Source: Chrysoporthe austroafricana (lineage: Eukaryota > Ascomycota > Sordariomycetes > Diaporthales > Cryphonectriaceae). Taken from it: a stretch of DNA of 64,000 nucleotides. The position numbers and the translations under genes were made by a program. The DNA is taken from assembly GCA_001051155.2 (NCBI GenBank), contig JYIP02000007.1, positions 2,482,342 to 2,546,341 on the forward strand, in the 5' to 3' direction. The notes beneath the pieces were generated by a model. The model was not told the DNA's origin. It was given only the letters and a program-made list of their open reading frames with translations, and did not search any database. Position 1 is the stretch's first letter. The number at the start of each line of letters is the position of its first letter. Below are positions 47,237 to 59,109 of this stretch, piece by piece.

Positions 47237-47458
47237 TCAGCGTGGGTAGCTAAAAGTTCAACGTGGGTAGGAAAAGTGGGTAAGAATGGCCACGGAAAAA
47301 CTCATTTTCTACCCACGATGAGCTTATATCGCATGCAGAGAATATACAGACAACAATTTTTGGTACTAGAGCAAATGTACTGCCAAAAGCAGCGTTGTGC
47401 CCACGCTAAAGTGGGCCTTAGGCTCTACCCACGTTGAACTTTTAGCTACCCACGTTGA
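47237..47458. mobile_element. 222-bp MITE-like element with 34-bp terminal inverted repeats
   Basis: 47237-47270 is the reverse complement of 47425-47458 except for about one base. Each arm contains the motif TCAACGTGGGTAG (first copy TCAGCGTGGGTAG at left) twice, separated by CTAAAAGT. The 154-bp interior is AT-richer and has no ORF. No target-site duplication could be fixed by eye. Confidence 0.7.
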
Positions 47459-48380
47459 ACTCTGGGTTCTCACCCTGCTGCAGACACTACTTCGCAGTCT
47501 GTCATAGCCTCTACCAGCACGACAACCCATCTACCCCTAACGGAAGCGAACTTAGCCAGCCCCGACAGAGGCGCTGCAGCCAGCTCAGGTCCGCCAAGCC
47601 TTCTGTCGCGCACACCGCGACGAACCAAGCTCTGCAACACTTTCTCAGCTAAAGCGGGAGAGAGAGTCTAGATTTACGCTGAGAATACTCATAGCTATAA
47701 ACACTACTAGCTGATTGTGCGCGTATGATAATAGTAGGTAGTGGGCCGAATAGAGGCCGTACATTTTTGTACACCCCACGAGCTAGAACCCCAGCCAAAC
47801 TAATGCTGCAGCCGGTGCCGTGCAATCTTTTGTCAACTACTCCCTAAATACGGAAAGGCAGGTAATTGGCAATGCAATGCAAGACAAGAACGGGGTGCTG
47901 GGACTCTCAAGCCCAACAGCTGCTCCCCGCGGTACGGCTCCCCTCGGCTCAGCAACAACATGCTGGAGCTGAAGGGAGCCGTAGAGGAGGAGGTGAATGA
48001 GAGAATTTTCATTGTCGTTCGTATTGGTATATTACTCCATGGGACTGGTGATGGCGCTTGTGAAGTCACACGTACAAGCGCAAGCGCTGAAGGTGGCGTC
48101 GAGATTCAAGAGGCAATAATAATGCGGCAGAGAAAGAGTAGGGTAGTGACTACTATTCATAAGAAAGTAATTTCAATTAGTGAGGGAAGACGTAATAGAA
48201 AGCAAGCCGAGTGAAAGGGTAAGCTGTAACTACGAATGAAACCGGTCGGAATAATATCAAGTGCAAGTGAAGGGAAACGCCCAAATATTGTATTTTGTTG
48301 TCGGCATTGTCGCCTTCCGCACCCTGAACTTTGTCTTCAACAAAGTGACTGCAGAAGTACGTGCCATGTGATGTCGACTT
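47459..48380. other. gene-free spacer
   Basis: Only short ORFs; moderately AT-rich at 47.6-48.3 kb. No motif recognised. Confidence 0.5.
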
Positions 48381-48438
48381 CACGTGGCCCATTCACTGTG
48401 ACCACGTGACGGATCGTGCCATGGTGCTGAATATATAA
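48381..48438 (+). promoter_or_regulatory. promoter remnant: two CACGTG boxes and a TATA box
   Basis: CACGTG at 48381-48386 and 48403-48408, and TATATAA at 48432-48438. A C/A-rich leader and an ATG in good context (48539) follow. This is ordered like a real promoter although the downstream frame is decayed. Confidence 0.45.
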
Positions 48439-48538
48439 CGCCAGCCATTTTCCTAGCTAGACTGGAGGATTTCAAACCATTACACACATTCTTATTCCAC
48501 CCTCTACCTATACACTATCACAAACGCTATCGCCGCCA

Positions 48539-49490
48539 ATGGCCGCAATAATGAGCGGTTCGGCCTCCAATAATGCCCTTTCTATTATCTTATCCAGCAC
48601 ATATGCTTTGCGGTACGTCGAATGCCGATCTTACCAGCAAACTGCCCGGCCTCTATTATCTAATCCAGCACACTTTGAGGTATGCTTTGCGGTACGTCGG
48701 ATGCCGATCACTGGCCACCACTACCCAGGCTCTCACAGGTCATACTGTGCTAAGATGGCTCAAATCAATCACCCTCGGCTAGAAGCTGGTAGCTTGCAGT
48801 TCGTGCGGTATCCGAAAGACCACAAGCACCTTAACGCTGTATCTGGAATCTATTCTACCGTCCGTCGTTTCGCCACAGATCCCGGCAACAATGGATAACC
48901 AGCAGTTGACAACCAACACTGCCGCGCTCGACACCGAATATTCCTCTATAGGCCTCGGTCTCCTGCGCTTTGAATACAAATATAATGATAAGGGCGGCCC
49001 CAAAAATGGGGCCCCTTCGTGTTTGGCTATTCCGCCCGCCACACATCATGTCCAATAATAGGGCGTGCACAAAGAATAGCCGCACTCGCCAAACCAGAGC
49101 GTGAAGGAACAGCTGGTCAACAGTATGGACAGAATCATTCGCTACTTCCAGGCTCGCTTCGCACCGAAGTTTAGCTATCCCCCAAGCCTCGTGGCGCTAC
49201 TAGCGCTTCGGTAGGCGGAAACAGCTCTATGATGTGGGTTCCCCCAGACCGACACGCTATTGCGGAAGACGACAATGCTGAATTCTACTGCAGTTCTTCC
49301 GGCCCGGCTCCAGCTGAAGCAGTCTCCATTATCAAGCCAAGCGAAAATGCCTATTATCCCGTCCTGAGACAGGGTTTCATCAGGCTGGACGCCTTTTCGC
49401 AATATCCTGGCATTATCAAATTGGAAACCCTTCAAATCGGCGAATACAGAAAGCCCGGAAGCTGAGCTAAAAAAGCTAAACGCCTTGGGC
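48539..49490 (+). pseudogene. decayed gene following the TATA/CACGTG promoter
   Basis: The ATG at 48539 opens 119 codons that include a tandem nucleotide repeat. Further protein-like pieces lie in different frames: MDNQQLTTNTAALDTEYSS (48891), MDRIIRYFQARFAPKF (49122) and AEFYCSSSGPAPAEAVS (49273). No single spliced model links them. The family is unknown. Confidence 0.3.
48579..48710 (+). repeat. two-unit tandem repeat, 71-79 bp period
   Basis: TCTATTATCT.ATCCAGCACA and ATGCTTTGCGGTACGTCG.ATGCCGATC occur at 48579-48631 and 48650-48710. Confidence 0.75.
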
Positions 49491-49651
49491 AAGAGAAAGC
49501 CTCTGGGGCCTTGAAAACAGCCTGGACAATCTAATCGTGCCTTGTCGTCCGCACACCTTTACAATCCCACTTCCACTCCAACCCGCTGTTCTCCTCGGGC
49601 CTGCCGGCTACGATCTGGGCCTGCTTCATTTCTCAACGGGTACTCAAAAAT

Positions 49652-49770
49652 GAAATGAAGAGAACGGCAAAACTGGTGGTTCATCCTCCTGTGAGGTTCC
49701 ATCAGACGATGGTTCAGACAACGAGCGATCGACATACGCCGTGATCACAACCACAGGGGAGCAATGGACA
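49652..49770 (+). repeat. long direct repeat, copy 1
   Basis: About 119 bp similar to 50986-51104 (e.g. GCGATCGACATACGCCGT.ATCAC). Both can encode RSTYAVITTTGE.W, so this looks like a repeated gene segment, 1334 bp apart. Confidence 0.75.
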
Positions 49771-49829
49771 ACTGTGAAGAGCGGGCGGCGACAGCAACCG
49801 CATCACCATCAACAACAATTTGAACAGCA

Positions 49830-50760
49830 ATGGAGGAATATGAGATCTGGGTCTGTCTTTTTGAAGCTTGCCTCGAGGTCCAACAGGACGATCCCTACAA
49901 TGGAAGTACTAGCGTCGAGGCTGCGGCCGGCGGCGGCGAGCCGCCCTGTCGCCCCCCCGGTAACAACAATGAGAAGGTAAGCTTGCGCCTGCCTTGGCCC
50001 CTTGGCGCATGATAGTCGCGCGCCATAGTCGCGCGCCTTATATAACCCCTACTAACGCGTTACGACCCAGGGTCCTCGCGCTATCGGGCCATACCTTGTC
50101 CTAGGCGATAGCTCGGACGAGGACGCTGCGCTGCCTGACAATGTGCAGTTCGCCTGTCTGAATTGCTAGAACCGTCTCATTTTGCATGGGACTAACGACT
50201 GCAAACGCGGTCGTGGCGAAGCATGCACCGCTTGTAGAAGCAAACGAACCAAGTGCGACTAGGGGTCGCGCATGTTTGCGTTTTCGAAAGTATTGCGTCG
50301 CGCTGCCTACCGCCTGCGCGCCCTCGCCGACCGGGGCGACCATATCGAGGAGCCCGCCCGCCCCCGCCAGGGGGGCAATCCTGGTCGCAACGCGGTGTTC
50401 ACGCCTGCCTTTTATGCTGCCATCCGGCAGTACCGTGACGCCCTCGCCGTCGCCCAGTCGGACCCCCTGTACCGCTTGCCGGGGCAACGTACAAAGTGCG
50501 ACTAGGGGTCGCGCCTGTTTGCATCCTCCAATGTGTTGCGTCGTGCCGCTCACCGCCTGCGCGCCCGGGCCGACCGTGGCGACCACGTCGAGGAGCCCGC
50601 CCACCCCTGCGAGGGTGGCACCCCTGGCCGCAACGCGGTGTCGTCCGCCACTGCGGACGGGACCGCATGTTCATCACTTCTGGAAGGGCTGTCGAGAACG
50701 GAAGCTGTCCTAGACCTCGAGGAGGCTGTCCTATTAGACGGTGAGGAGGCCGTTCATCCA
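49830..50760 (+). pseudogene. decayed Cys-cluster gene with in-frame TAG stops
   Basis: Exon 1 (49830-49976) encodes MEEYEIWVCLFEACLEVQQD. A 94-nt intron (49977-50070) has a GTAAGC donor, ACTAAC branch point and CCCAG acceptor and keeps frame. Exon 2 reads YLVLGDSSDEDAALPDN, then a C-x2-C-x11-C-x7-C-x2-C-x6-C cluster (ACTACRSKRTKCD). In-frame TAGs are at 50167, 50260 and 50503, each explainable as CAG to TAG. A 243-bp (81-codon) in-frame tandem duplication follows (NVLRRAAHRLRARADRGDH type). The Cys spacing is not a standard Zn2Cys6 cluster. Confidence 0.55.
50240..50700 (+). repeat. 243-bp tandem duplication, about 1.9 copies
   Basis: Both units begin near AAGTGCGACTAGGGGTCGCG (50251 and 50494) and share GTTGCGTCG, CGCCTGCGCGCCC and GAGGAGCCCGCCC. 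They are diverged by roughly 15-20 percent. Confidence 0.75.
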
Positions 50761-50985
50761 CTACGACACGTGGTTAGCCCGTGGTGACATAAGGACGGGG
50801 CGAGCAGGGGACGATGACGACTTACTTGAACCTAGTGCGCCGGGGACGTCTTCTTCATCTTCTGCCGCTTCTAATACCTCGGGAGACAATTCTGTCACTC
50901 CAGGTGCACCGAGTCAGATTCAAACGCCCTTGGAGAGCAACGAAGACTCCTCTGCCTCTGTCTTTTTGTTCCCGAGGCACACCAA

Positions 50986-51104
50986 GATGAAGAGAACAGC
51001 AAAACCAGCAGTTCACTCTCCCATGATGTGCCATCAGACGAGGCTCCAGACAACAAGCGATCGACATACGCCGTAATCACGACTACAGGGGAGCGATGGA
51101 AGCA
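50986..51104 (+). repeat. long direct repeat, copy 2
   Basis: Partner of 49652-49770, followed almost directly by the 20-bp minisatellite. Confidence 0.75.
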
Positions 51105-51120
51105 GATGAACAGCAATGGT

Positions 51121-51214
51121 TCGTCTACTTGTCGTTACCTTCGTCTACTTGTCGTTACCTTCGTCTACTTGTCGTTACCTTCGTCTACTTGTCGTTACCT
51201 TCGTCTACTTGTCG
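51121..51214 (+). repeat. perfect 20-bp minisatellite, 4.7 copies
   Basis: The unit TCGTCTACTTGTCGTTACCT is repeated without mismatch, which implies recent expansion or an active array. Confidence 0.95.
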
Positions 51215-52559
51215 AATGAATAGTCTAGCTCTGGCCCTCGCCAGCCAGCCCGCTCTTGGCAACTTCACGACCGTCTCTATGTTCTGCAGAGTTTCGTATC
51301 CCAACCCAAGGTCGAGGTTGTTTGATTGGAAGCCAGCACCTGATGACTCGCGGGATGCCCAAGGTCAGGCGCACCTTCACACCTCCCCTTTTGAGCAGTA
51401 CTTGGGAGAACTGAGGGAGCCCTGGGCGGCCTTGAAATGTTTTTGGGGAGAAGCGGTGTTCGGGCAAATGGAAGTTGGCGTGGGAATGGAAGAAGACGAC
51501 TCTTAAAGCATGTTCGACGTCACCGGCGTACTTGTTGTTAGCTGCATCACAAGGTGCTTCAGCGCGGAGCGCTGCATCGCGGCGATCCCCACCCTTAAGC
51601 GAGGGTGGTGGCGGTTGCTTGCTGCTGGACATAGCGAGTTGATATCGGTGAGAAGAGAGGGTACTAGTCTGCTGCCGTCGGTAGTTCGAGTGATATCATA
51701 ATGAGAACAGGAGGGCTTTGATGAGTCGAAAGTATTGTTGCGATTTGGTTCCGTCCGGCCACGTTTTTGTGACATAGTGAAGTGAAATGAATGAACGGGC
51801 GTCAAAGGACAAGCGCCTTCGGTGGCAGGAAGCTCTACAGTGCCAACCCTACCTGCGGCACCTTCTGACAGACTCCATTGAAGCGACCGAAGGGTGGCAT
51901 CTGAACGCCCTGAAACAGGAGCCCACGGCGAGGCCGTTCTGCTCCGGGTTGCCACTCAGGACCTCGCCCTGCCATGCGCGGCCCCGTTCCTGGTGCCACT
52001 ATCGCTGACGCTGAGTCGGGACGACATGAATCGATGGGTGGGGACAAGGCAGAGAGAGCCACCCGCACGGGGAACTGGGGACGAACCCGAGCTCTCGGAA
52101 TTCGGGAGCGCGGCCATGTCTCTTGCGGACTGGCTACACCGGGATGGATGACTGTGAGAAGCTGTGACCGGCATAGCGTGTGTGATATTACTGATGTATG
52201 GGGAGACTAAAAGAAGGAAAGAAAAGAAGAAAGAGAGAAAGGGAGGAAACCCAAAATCCAAGACCTTCCAGCAGAGCTTGACTGGCCCGGAATCTCCTCA
52301 TGGACAGGCTGGCAAGTGACCAGGATGGCCACCCCCTCTCCGCTGCCATAATACTCACCTGACCACAGTTTGTGCTGGTCTGCGGGAGCGTGCCAGTGTG
52401 TGATGGACCGGTAGGCCAGCCTGACCACTTGGCCCGGGCTCAGACAGCGTACTTAACATACCTACCCGTAGCCGCCGGCGAGCAGGGGCCACGAAGGTCC
52501 ACATAGGGTCTCTCCCTGCTCGCCCGGGGCTAGCATCGCAGAGAAGCCATGGCTTTTCA
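51215..52559. other. gene-free spacer
   Basis: ORFs of 100-150 aa on both strands overlap and lack support. A GA-rich stretch lies at 52208-52250. Confidence 0.45.
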
Positions 52560-53290
52560 GGTCTCCGGGCTGCGGGCGGGGGGTCTGGGCCGGAGGGCAA
52601 GCTGCCCAGCGGCGGCACGTCAGAGCCCGGGTCAGACGGCAGCTTGGTCAATGTCCGAGCATTCATGTATCGTAGGCATTCTTGCTAACGGTACGCCGTC
52701 CACCTGTCCTCGGCGTAGGGCCCGACGGAGTCGGATCTGTGGATAGGGTGGCGGTAGTACCTGACAGCGCGGCCGTCGACCACCGGGCAGTAGCTATAGA
52801 TGCGTACGGACCGGAAGTTTTGTGAGATGGAGAACGACAGAGTCTGCCGGTAGACGTCACCTGGGCGGTCCACGGCGCGAAAGAGCACGGCGACGGCGCG
52901 GGGGGCGATGAGCAAGCATGCTGTGGGACTTCTGGTCGCCCGGACCGTCCAGCGTTCTCCTCCTTGCACGCCACCTGGCAGGATAGGAACGGGGAATACA
53001 TGTAGTGCGTAAACATGAAGAGAGAGGAGTGACTCACGGATGGACGGGAGAGTCTGTGGAGCCGGTCGCCTGTGAAGGCCTCGAGCTTGAAGCCTGAGGA
53101 GTAGTGGTCGGGCTGTGGGTAGTCCCAGGCCATGGGGATCGAGTAGACCCTGTCCTCCCTGTCTGCGCTGAAAACACTAGCAGCCGAGAGATATCCTGGA
53201 CGATCTTGGCATCGTTCTGGTGCTCGAGTATTGGACAGGCACCTGGGAGCACGTCATCGCTAGAGAAGGGGCCGCTGGGGGCTGCCTGTC
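52560..53290 (-). pseudogene. DUF7924-type fungal protein, frameshifted
   Basis: Conserved blocks appear in order on the minus strand but in changing frames. They are DDVLPGACPILEHQNDAKIV with QDISRLLV, YPQPDHYSSGFKLEAFTGDR, FMFTHYMYSPFLSCQVACK, GDQKSHSML, APRAVAVLFRAVDRPGDVYR, FSISQNFRSVRIYSYCPVVD, YYRHPIHRSD and VSKNAYDT. At least four frame changes (near 53185, 52965, 52925 and 52690) and a TAG near 52687 break it. This family is abundant in filamentous ascomycetes and has no known function. Introns alone do not explain the breaks, because conserved residues continue across them. Sequencing errors at homopolymers remain a possibility. Confidence 0.7.
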
Positions 53291-54348
53291 TGCTGCCAAG
53301 CAGCGTCCAGCAGATCTGCCTGCTCGCGTCCGAGATGTCGGGCCAGGATATCACCATGAAGGCTCCCTTGGGCCGGAGCACCATGCTGTAGGTTGCATCC
53401 ATCCGCACAAGGGGTGCCCATACACGAGGAAGCACTGTTTCACCCGGCGGACACGGGATTGCTGGACGTGACAAGACTCGGGGGGGAGGGTCTTGGCCCA
53501 GCGTCGAGGAGCTGGCAGGCTGGGACGGCCGGTAGCTGAGACAGGACGAGGCTCTTGTCTTGGCGAAAAGGGGCCTGACAGTTGGATCGTAGGGCCGCAG
53601 GGCCTCACGCGGGCCCTCTCGTCCAGACCCCGTCCCGGCGCGCCTCCTAGCCTTGGAGCCCTGCCGGAAGCATCTCGCTGGACAGCGTCAGTCTCGCATC
53701 CAGAAGTCGAGCTGGCCCGCCAGCCCTCGGTGCCGCAGCCTGACGCCCCCAGGCTGGGCGTGTCGTCCGGGGGAGGTGGTGATGCCAGAGTATGTGGTCG
53801 GCGGGTTTTGCAGGAGAGAACCGAAAGCGGGTTTGTTCTGGGGGGAGGGCGTTGCTTGGAGCCTCTTGGGTGTGTGTGGGGGGGGGGAGGGTCCTGGGGG
53901 CGCGTGGGGCCCGCCGGGCCCGCCACATTAGCGCCACATTAGCGCCCGAGCAGCTGAGATCCGCTCGGCGCTGTCAGGCACGCACGCACGTCAGCGGCTG
54001 TCAGCACCGATCCGAACCACCAGCCACACTAGCGCCGCCAGGGCGAGAAGACATAATTACGCCTGTATACACTGCGCCTGGGGGGGCCGCAGCAGGAGAT
54101 GGGGCTGCCCTGCCCTGCCCTGCCCTGCACCCACCGCGAGGCGACCGGATCCAGGACTCCCGGCCGGCCGCGCGGGTCCGTCGGCGTGACAGCACCTGCC
54201 GGTCGTGCATGCATGCGGGCGCGAACCCTCGCTGTCGCCGCGCCCCTGGTCCCATCACACACACTCTGCTCGTCGAGGGCCGAGGCGCCACGTAACGACA
54301 CGGACACAGCAGACACAGGCCCCTGCGCGGCGACCGCAGGGAAAGAGG

Positions 54349-54552
<204 letters not shown>

Positions 54553-57500
54553 GTGTGCGCTCGCTGCCCTCCGCTAGGCGCAGGAAGCGAGACGCCCGCC
54601 CTGCACGCTGCAATGCGCCGCTGACCACTGGACACAGGCCCCAGCGTATCAGCGCGCGGCGGGCAGGGCGAGCTCGCTTCCGGCCCGCCGCTGTACGTCA
54701 GGATGGGCTGAGAGCACACCCCCCTCTCTTTCCGGCGAGCTGTCCTCCTCCAGTGAGGCTGACGTGCACCCAGATCGGAGGGATTGCGGGCCTGCGCAGA
54801 AGCAACGCTGCCGACCTGCAACATCGGACTTGACCAGTCACATTACGTGGGCCCGCCACCGCCGCCCTGACCGGTCGCACCGCGTGCGGTAGCGCCCCAG
54901 GCCACACATCTCTTCTTCGTCCCGGCCACACACACTGACAGCGTCGCTGACCGGTCGCGCGCGCCCGCAGCCTCAGGGAGTTTTACACCTCCTGTCCCGG
55001 CTGCGCGGCGTCGTCACCGGCAAGCGCCCTGAGACCTGGCGGCCCCCTCCTCCTCGTCCTGCCTGCTAGTGGAAGCGGTGCGACATGGAGCGAGGTTGAC
55101 TCGGATGCCTAGTCCCACCCCCGCGCCGACGTACGGACGTACTCGTGCCCGCGACACATCCTCCCTTCTTCTGCTCCCCCCCCCGATCGGATCGAGTTCT
55201 GCTGCTGTGTGCCGCCAGCCGTCGACCTTGCCCATCCGGGACCAGGATCGAGCCAGAATCTCCGGCTCGTGATCTCTCTCTCCTAGGAGCCACCGCTGAC
55301 GTCGAGGGATAGATAGACGGCTGGCCGCCTCGAGTGCCCTCCGGAAAGACACACACACCTGCATCCTCGTATCAGGCCACCCGATCCCTTCCCCCCACCA
55401 ACCCCCCCTTATCTGGCGGGGCGCTCGTCACACGACGTCTCCTCCGAGACACGCCTCACTTTCTTTTTTTTTCTTCACAAAAGAGCCCGGGGGCGCGGGC
55501 GCCTGGCGCTAGATGTGCATGAGCGGCCTGCATCCCGAGAACGAGGATCGATCTGATTAGACATGCGCGGTCGAGGCGGCCACCTCCACCACCACCACCA
55601 CCATCCTCCTCCTCTTCACGTTAGGGGGGGAAGGGTAAAGCAGCATCCGGCCGGCCGGCCAGCCTGGCGCTGCTGGGCGGCCTTGGGCAGCCAGCAGGAC
55701 GAGCTAGGTCGCGATGACTCAACGAAAAAAAGAAAAAAAAAAAAACTCCCGGCGGACTGTGGCCCGCCCGCCGTGAAGCCCCAATGGGCGGCCCCGGTTC
55801 CCCCCCCCCCTTTGCCGGGCACTTGACAGCAGCGTCTCTGGCCGCCCCTATGTCACACTGCAGGCTGGGCCGCAGCGGCGGAGGTGGCGGGTAGGGGTCG
55901 TCCCCGGCAGGGCTGGGTTTTGCCTCTCTCTCTCTCGCGCGTGCGTGGGCATGGGTTGGCCAAGATACCGGGCGGCGAGGGGTAACGCGAACATCTCTCT
56001 GTCTGGGCCCGTCGTGTCCCCCCCCCTCTCTCTCCCCTTCCCCACCACCAGACAGACACCTCGGTGGAAAGGAGGACGCTCGGGTGTCGTCCGCCGGTGC
56101 GGCCGCCGGCCGATGCCGCCATCACGCCATCCGCCTCTGCCCGACTCGCCACGGTAGCCGGTGTCAGGAGAGCCCCGTGGCGACGTGTCCCTCCCCTACA
56201 GCCCGTCCCGCTCCGCTCACCTCACCTCTGCAGGGCCCTGCGCGTGCTGCTCGTGCAGCAGCATCACTGCCCGTCCCATCCACCCACCAAGCTGTGACTT
56301 ACACACACACACACACACACACAGCCTGCAGCAGGGGTCCGCTAGCTCGATCTCGTCTCTGCCTGATCCCGCTAACGGGCTGACCGGGGCGCGCCTCGAC
56401 TGGGGGAGGCCCTCGACCGGTCAGGACGGTCAGGAGATGTCTTGGCGGAGGGGGAGGGAGGGGCACACGGCACACGCGGTGTGGCAGTTGTAGAACTCTT
56501 CACTCACCCCTCCCTCCAGGGACGACGAGCAGGAGGAGCTGCCAAGACGCGAGCCGTGTTGGGGGCCCGAGGTTTAGAGTTGTTGTTGTTCGCCTCGCGC
56601 CCGATAGGTCGGGTCAGGGTGTGATCTTCGACGCGGAGAGATCTAGCTGCCTCCTCTCTTGTGGACTTTTGCGTGCATGCTCACTATGCGCAGGCCAGGC
56701 CACCCGCCGCAGAGGATGGATGACGGGCAGGCGTGCCTGTCTCAGCGCCACGGAGCCTGCTTGCTAGCTGGCCGGAGGATTTCCTCATCGTATCTCCCTC
56801 CGAAGGAGGGGGCACACATATGTTGAGACAGAAGCTGTCGATGGTCCGGCCAGGCGGGTTGACAGGTCATTTTTCTCTGTCTGCTGTGTCTCCCCCCTAG
56901 TGCTGGCTGTTGATGCTGTGGTAGGTATGTACACAGTATCGACCGCACGGGGGGGGGGGGCGATAGAGGGAAAGAGAGAGAGATCGGGATCTGGCTCGGT
57001 GGGCAAGGGCCCGGCCGCCAGCCTGGCCCAGATGTGGAGGGGTGCCTCGATGATACCTCGACGTTGGTATTTGTAATGGCGCAGGATCCTGTGCTCATCG
57101 GTCTCCCCCCCCCCCTTAAGTGAAAAAAAGGACGGAGGGGGGCCCAAAAAAAAAAAAAAAAATGAAGAAGATGGTGGTTGGTGGTGGGGAAGCCCACGGG
57201 GAGGAGGTGGTGGTGGTGGAGCGGATAGATCCGGAGCCACCATGCCGCTCGGGTGATGAGACAGATGCCGCGAGGACAGGAGACGTCTGCGCACAGTGCA
57301 CACACCTCTGCACCCTGCCCGCAGCCCCGGCGGGTGGCCGCCCCTCGCGACGGGTCTCGGACTACCCCCCTTCGCGGTAGGGGAGGGGGGGATGCGGGCG
57401 CGGAGGATCCCATTTGTCTGTTCGAGCCCCCGGGGCGGCCGCCACGGACGAAAATACAAATCCCTTCCCCCGCGCCAGCAGATTGCCGAGAGGTCTCCGG

Positions 57501-57610
57501 AGGAGGAGCCCACTCGACTCGACTCGTCAGAGGGGGAGGGAGAGAGTGTACGTACCCGCGTGTGTCTGTGTGAGTGCGTCTTGTCGCCGGCTGCCTGGGC
57601 GCTGGACCTC

Positions 57611-57692
57611 TCTGCCCTCTCTGCCCTCTCTGCCCTCTCTGCCCTCTCTGCCCTCTCTGCCTCTGCCTCTGCCTCTGCCTCTCCTCCCGAGG
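57611..57692 (+). repeat. 9-bp and 6-bp minisatellites
   Basis: About five copies of TCTGCCCTC followed by four copies of CTCTGC. Confidence 0.9.
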
Positions 57693-57945
57693 CCTCGCCG
57701 CCGCACGTGTAACCACACACCTCGCCGCAGGTCGACGGTGGCGATGACAGATAAATGGGCATCGGGATCCCGACGTCCTCGCCGTGGCCTGGTCCGGGTT
57801 CCTGTTCTCTCTCTCTCTCTCCCCAATCCGCCCCCCCCCTTCCCGTCCAAAGTTTCTCGAGCTTCGCGACAGCAACGATCCTCCCTCTGCCTCACTCTAC
57901 CCCAAACTGCTCATAGCTCGTGCCCTCCCCACCTCGGCTGCAACC

Positions 57946-58728
57946 ATGTGCAGCCCGCAAGCTAGCGCCAGCGGCTGCGGCAACGGCTGCGGCAGCAGCA
58001 GCAGCAGCGCTAGCAGTACCAGCAGCAGCAACAACAACAACAACATCAACGACGACAACAACAACAACAGCGTCAACAACGTAAGCATCCTCACACCACC
58101 CACCACCCCCGCCCCCTTCTGCTCCCCCGCGCATCCCCTACCCCCCTATCCCCTAACAGCCGCACACGCAGCTGACGAGGAGGCCCGCTTCCCCTCCCCC
58201 CCCAAACAGCAGCCGGAGGCCGACGACCCGCAGCTCCAGCGGATCAACCGCGAGCTCGCGGCGCTGTACGAGGACCAGGCGCGGGCGGAGGCGGCGCTGG
58301 CGGCGCGGTGGCGGCCGGCGGACGGCGCGGCGGCCAGGCGGCGGCAGGCGGACCTGGCGCGGGCGCGGGCGCGGCTGGAGGAGGCGTACGGGGAGGGGGA
58401 GGGGCAGGGGCAGGGGCAGGGGCAGCAGCCTCCGCCCCCGCCTCGCCAGCGCCCCCGCCGCCGCTGTGCCGGCGGGGACGGCGTGGGTGTCGCAGGCGCA
58501 GGCGCAGGTGGAGGCGGAGGCGGAGGCGGTGACCGGCTGCTCGGGCGGCTCTTCCTCGACGGCTGCGAGCACCTCATGCGCACCCTCGAGGCTGTTGCTG
58601 CCGCCGCGCCGCCGCCTGCAGAGACGCCGGTACGTTTTTGTCTTGTCTTGCGTGCATGTGGATCACTGCACACATACCCCCTGGGCCCGCTGACGCAGAC
58701 TAGCAGCAGCAACAACGGCAACGGCAGC

Positions 58729-58777
<49 letters not shown>

Positions 58778-59109
58778 ACAGCAGCACTAGGCTGTTGAGT
58801 AGGGGATGTGCGGACAGGCAGGCATACGGGGACAAGAATCAGATTGCACGCATGGGTTTCTTTTCCTTGTTTTCCCTCCTCTTCCTCTTTTTTCTTCTCG
58901 TCGCCGTGGCTTGTAGCGGGTATAGCACCTCTCGGCGGACCGGGTGTGGATGGACAGGGCCGGCGCTCGTATCTGCTCTCAGGCGACCAGACTGGATGAC
59001 CGGTGCTCGCGTGTCTCGGAGGGGATCTGGTGGAATGGGTGGATGGATGTGCGGTCGGTGTTCTGGTACCTACTACCCCAGCACCCCAGGCAAGACACAC
59101 ACCAGGTAG
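57946..59109 (+). CDS. low-complexity coiled-coil protein, 3' end uncertain
   Basis: ATG at 57946. Two exons as modelled, 57946-58629 and 58699-59109, with a 69-nt GT/AG intron (donor GTACGT); because it is a multiple of three, retention would also stay open. The N-terminus is Ser/Asn-rich (poly-N, poly-S). A well-formed amphipathic part with high GC3 follows (QLQRINRELAALYEDQARAE, RLLGRLFLDGCEHLMRTLEA), predicting a coiled coil, with Gly/Gln-Gly repeats between. After the intron is another poly-Ser run. The last 80 codons, including a hydrophobic CT-rich stretch (FFSLFSLLFLFFLLVAVA), look like untranslated or intron sequence, so the true end may be earlier. Family unknown. Confidence 0.5.

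Noticed and set aside
58081..58159. Possible extra intron (GTAAGC...AACAG) in the gene at 57946
   Set aside because: Splicing it would break the frame into the coiled-coil part; leaving it in keeps the frame open.
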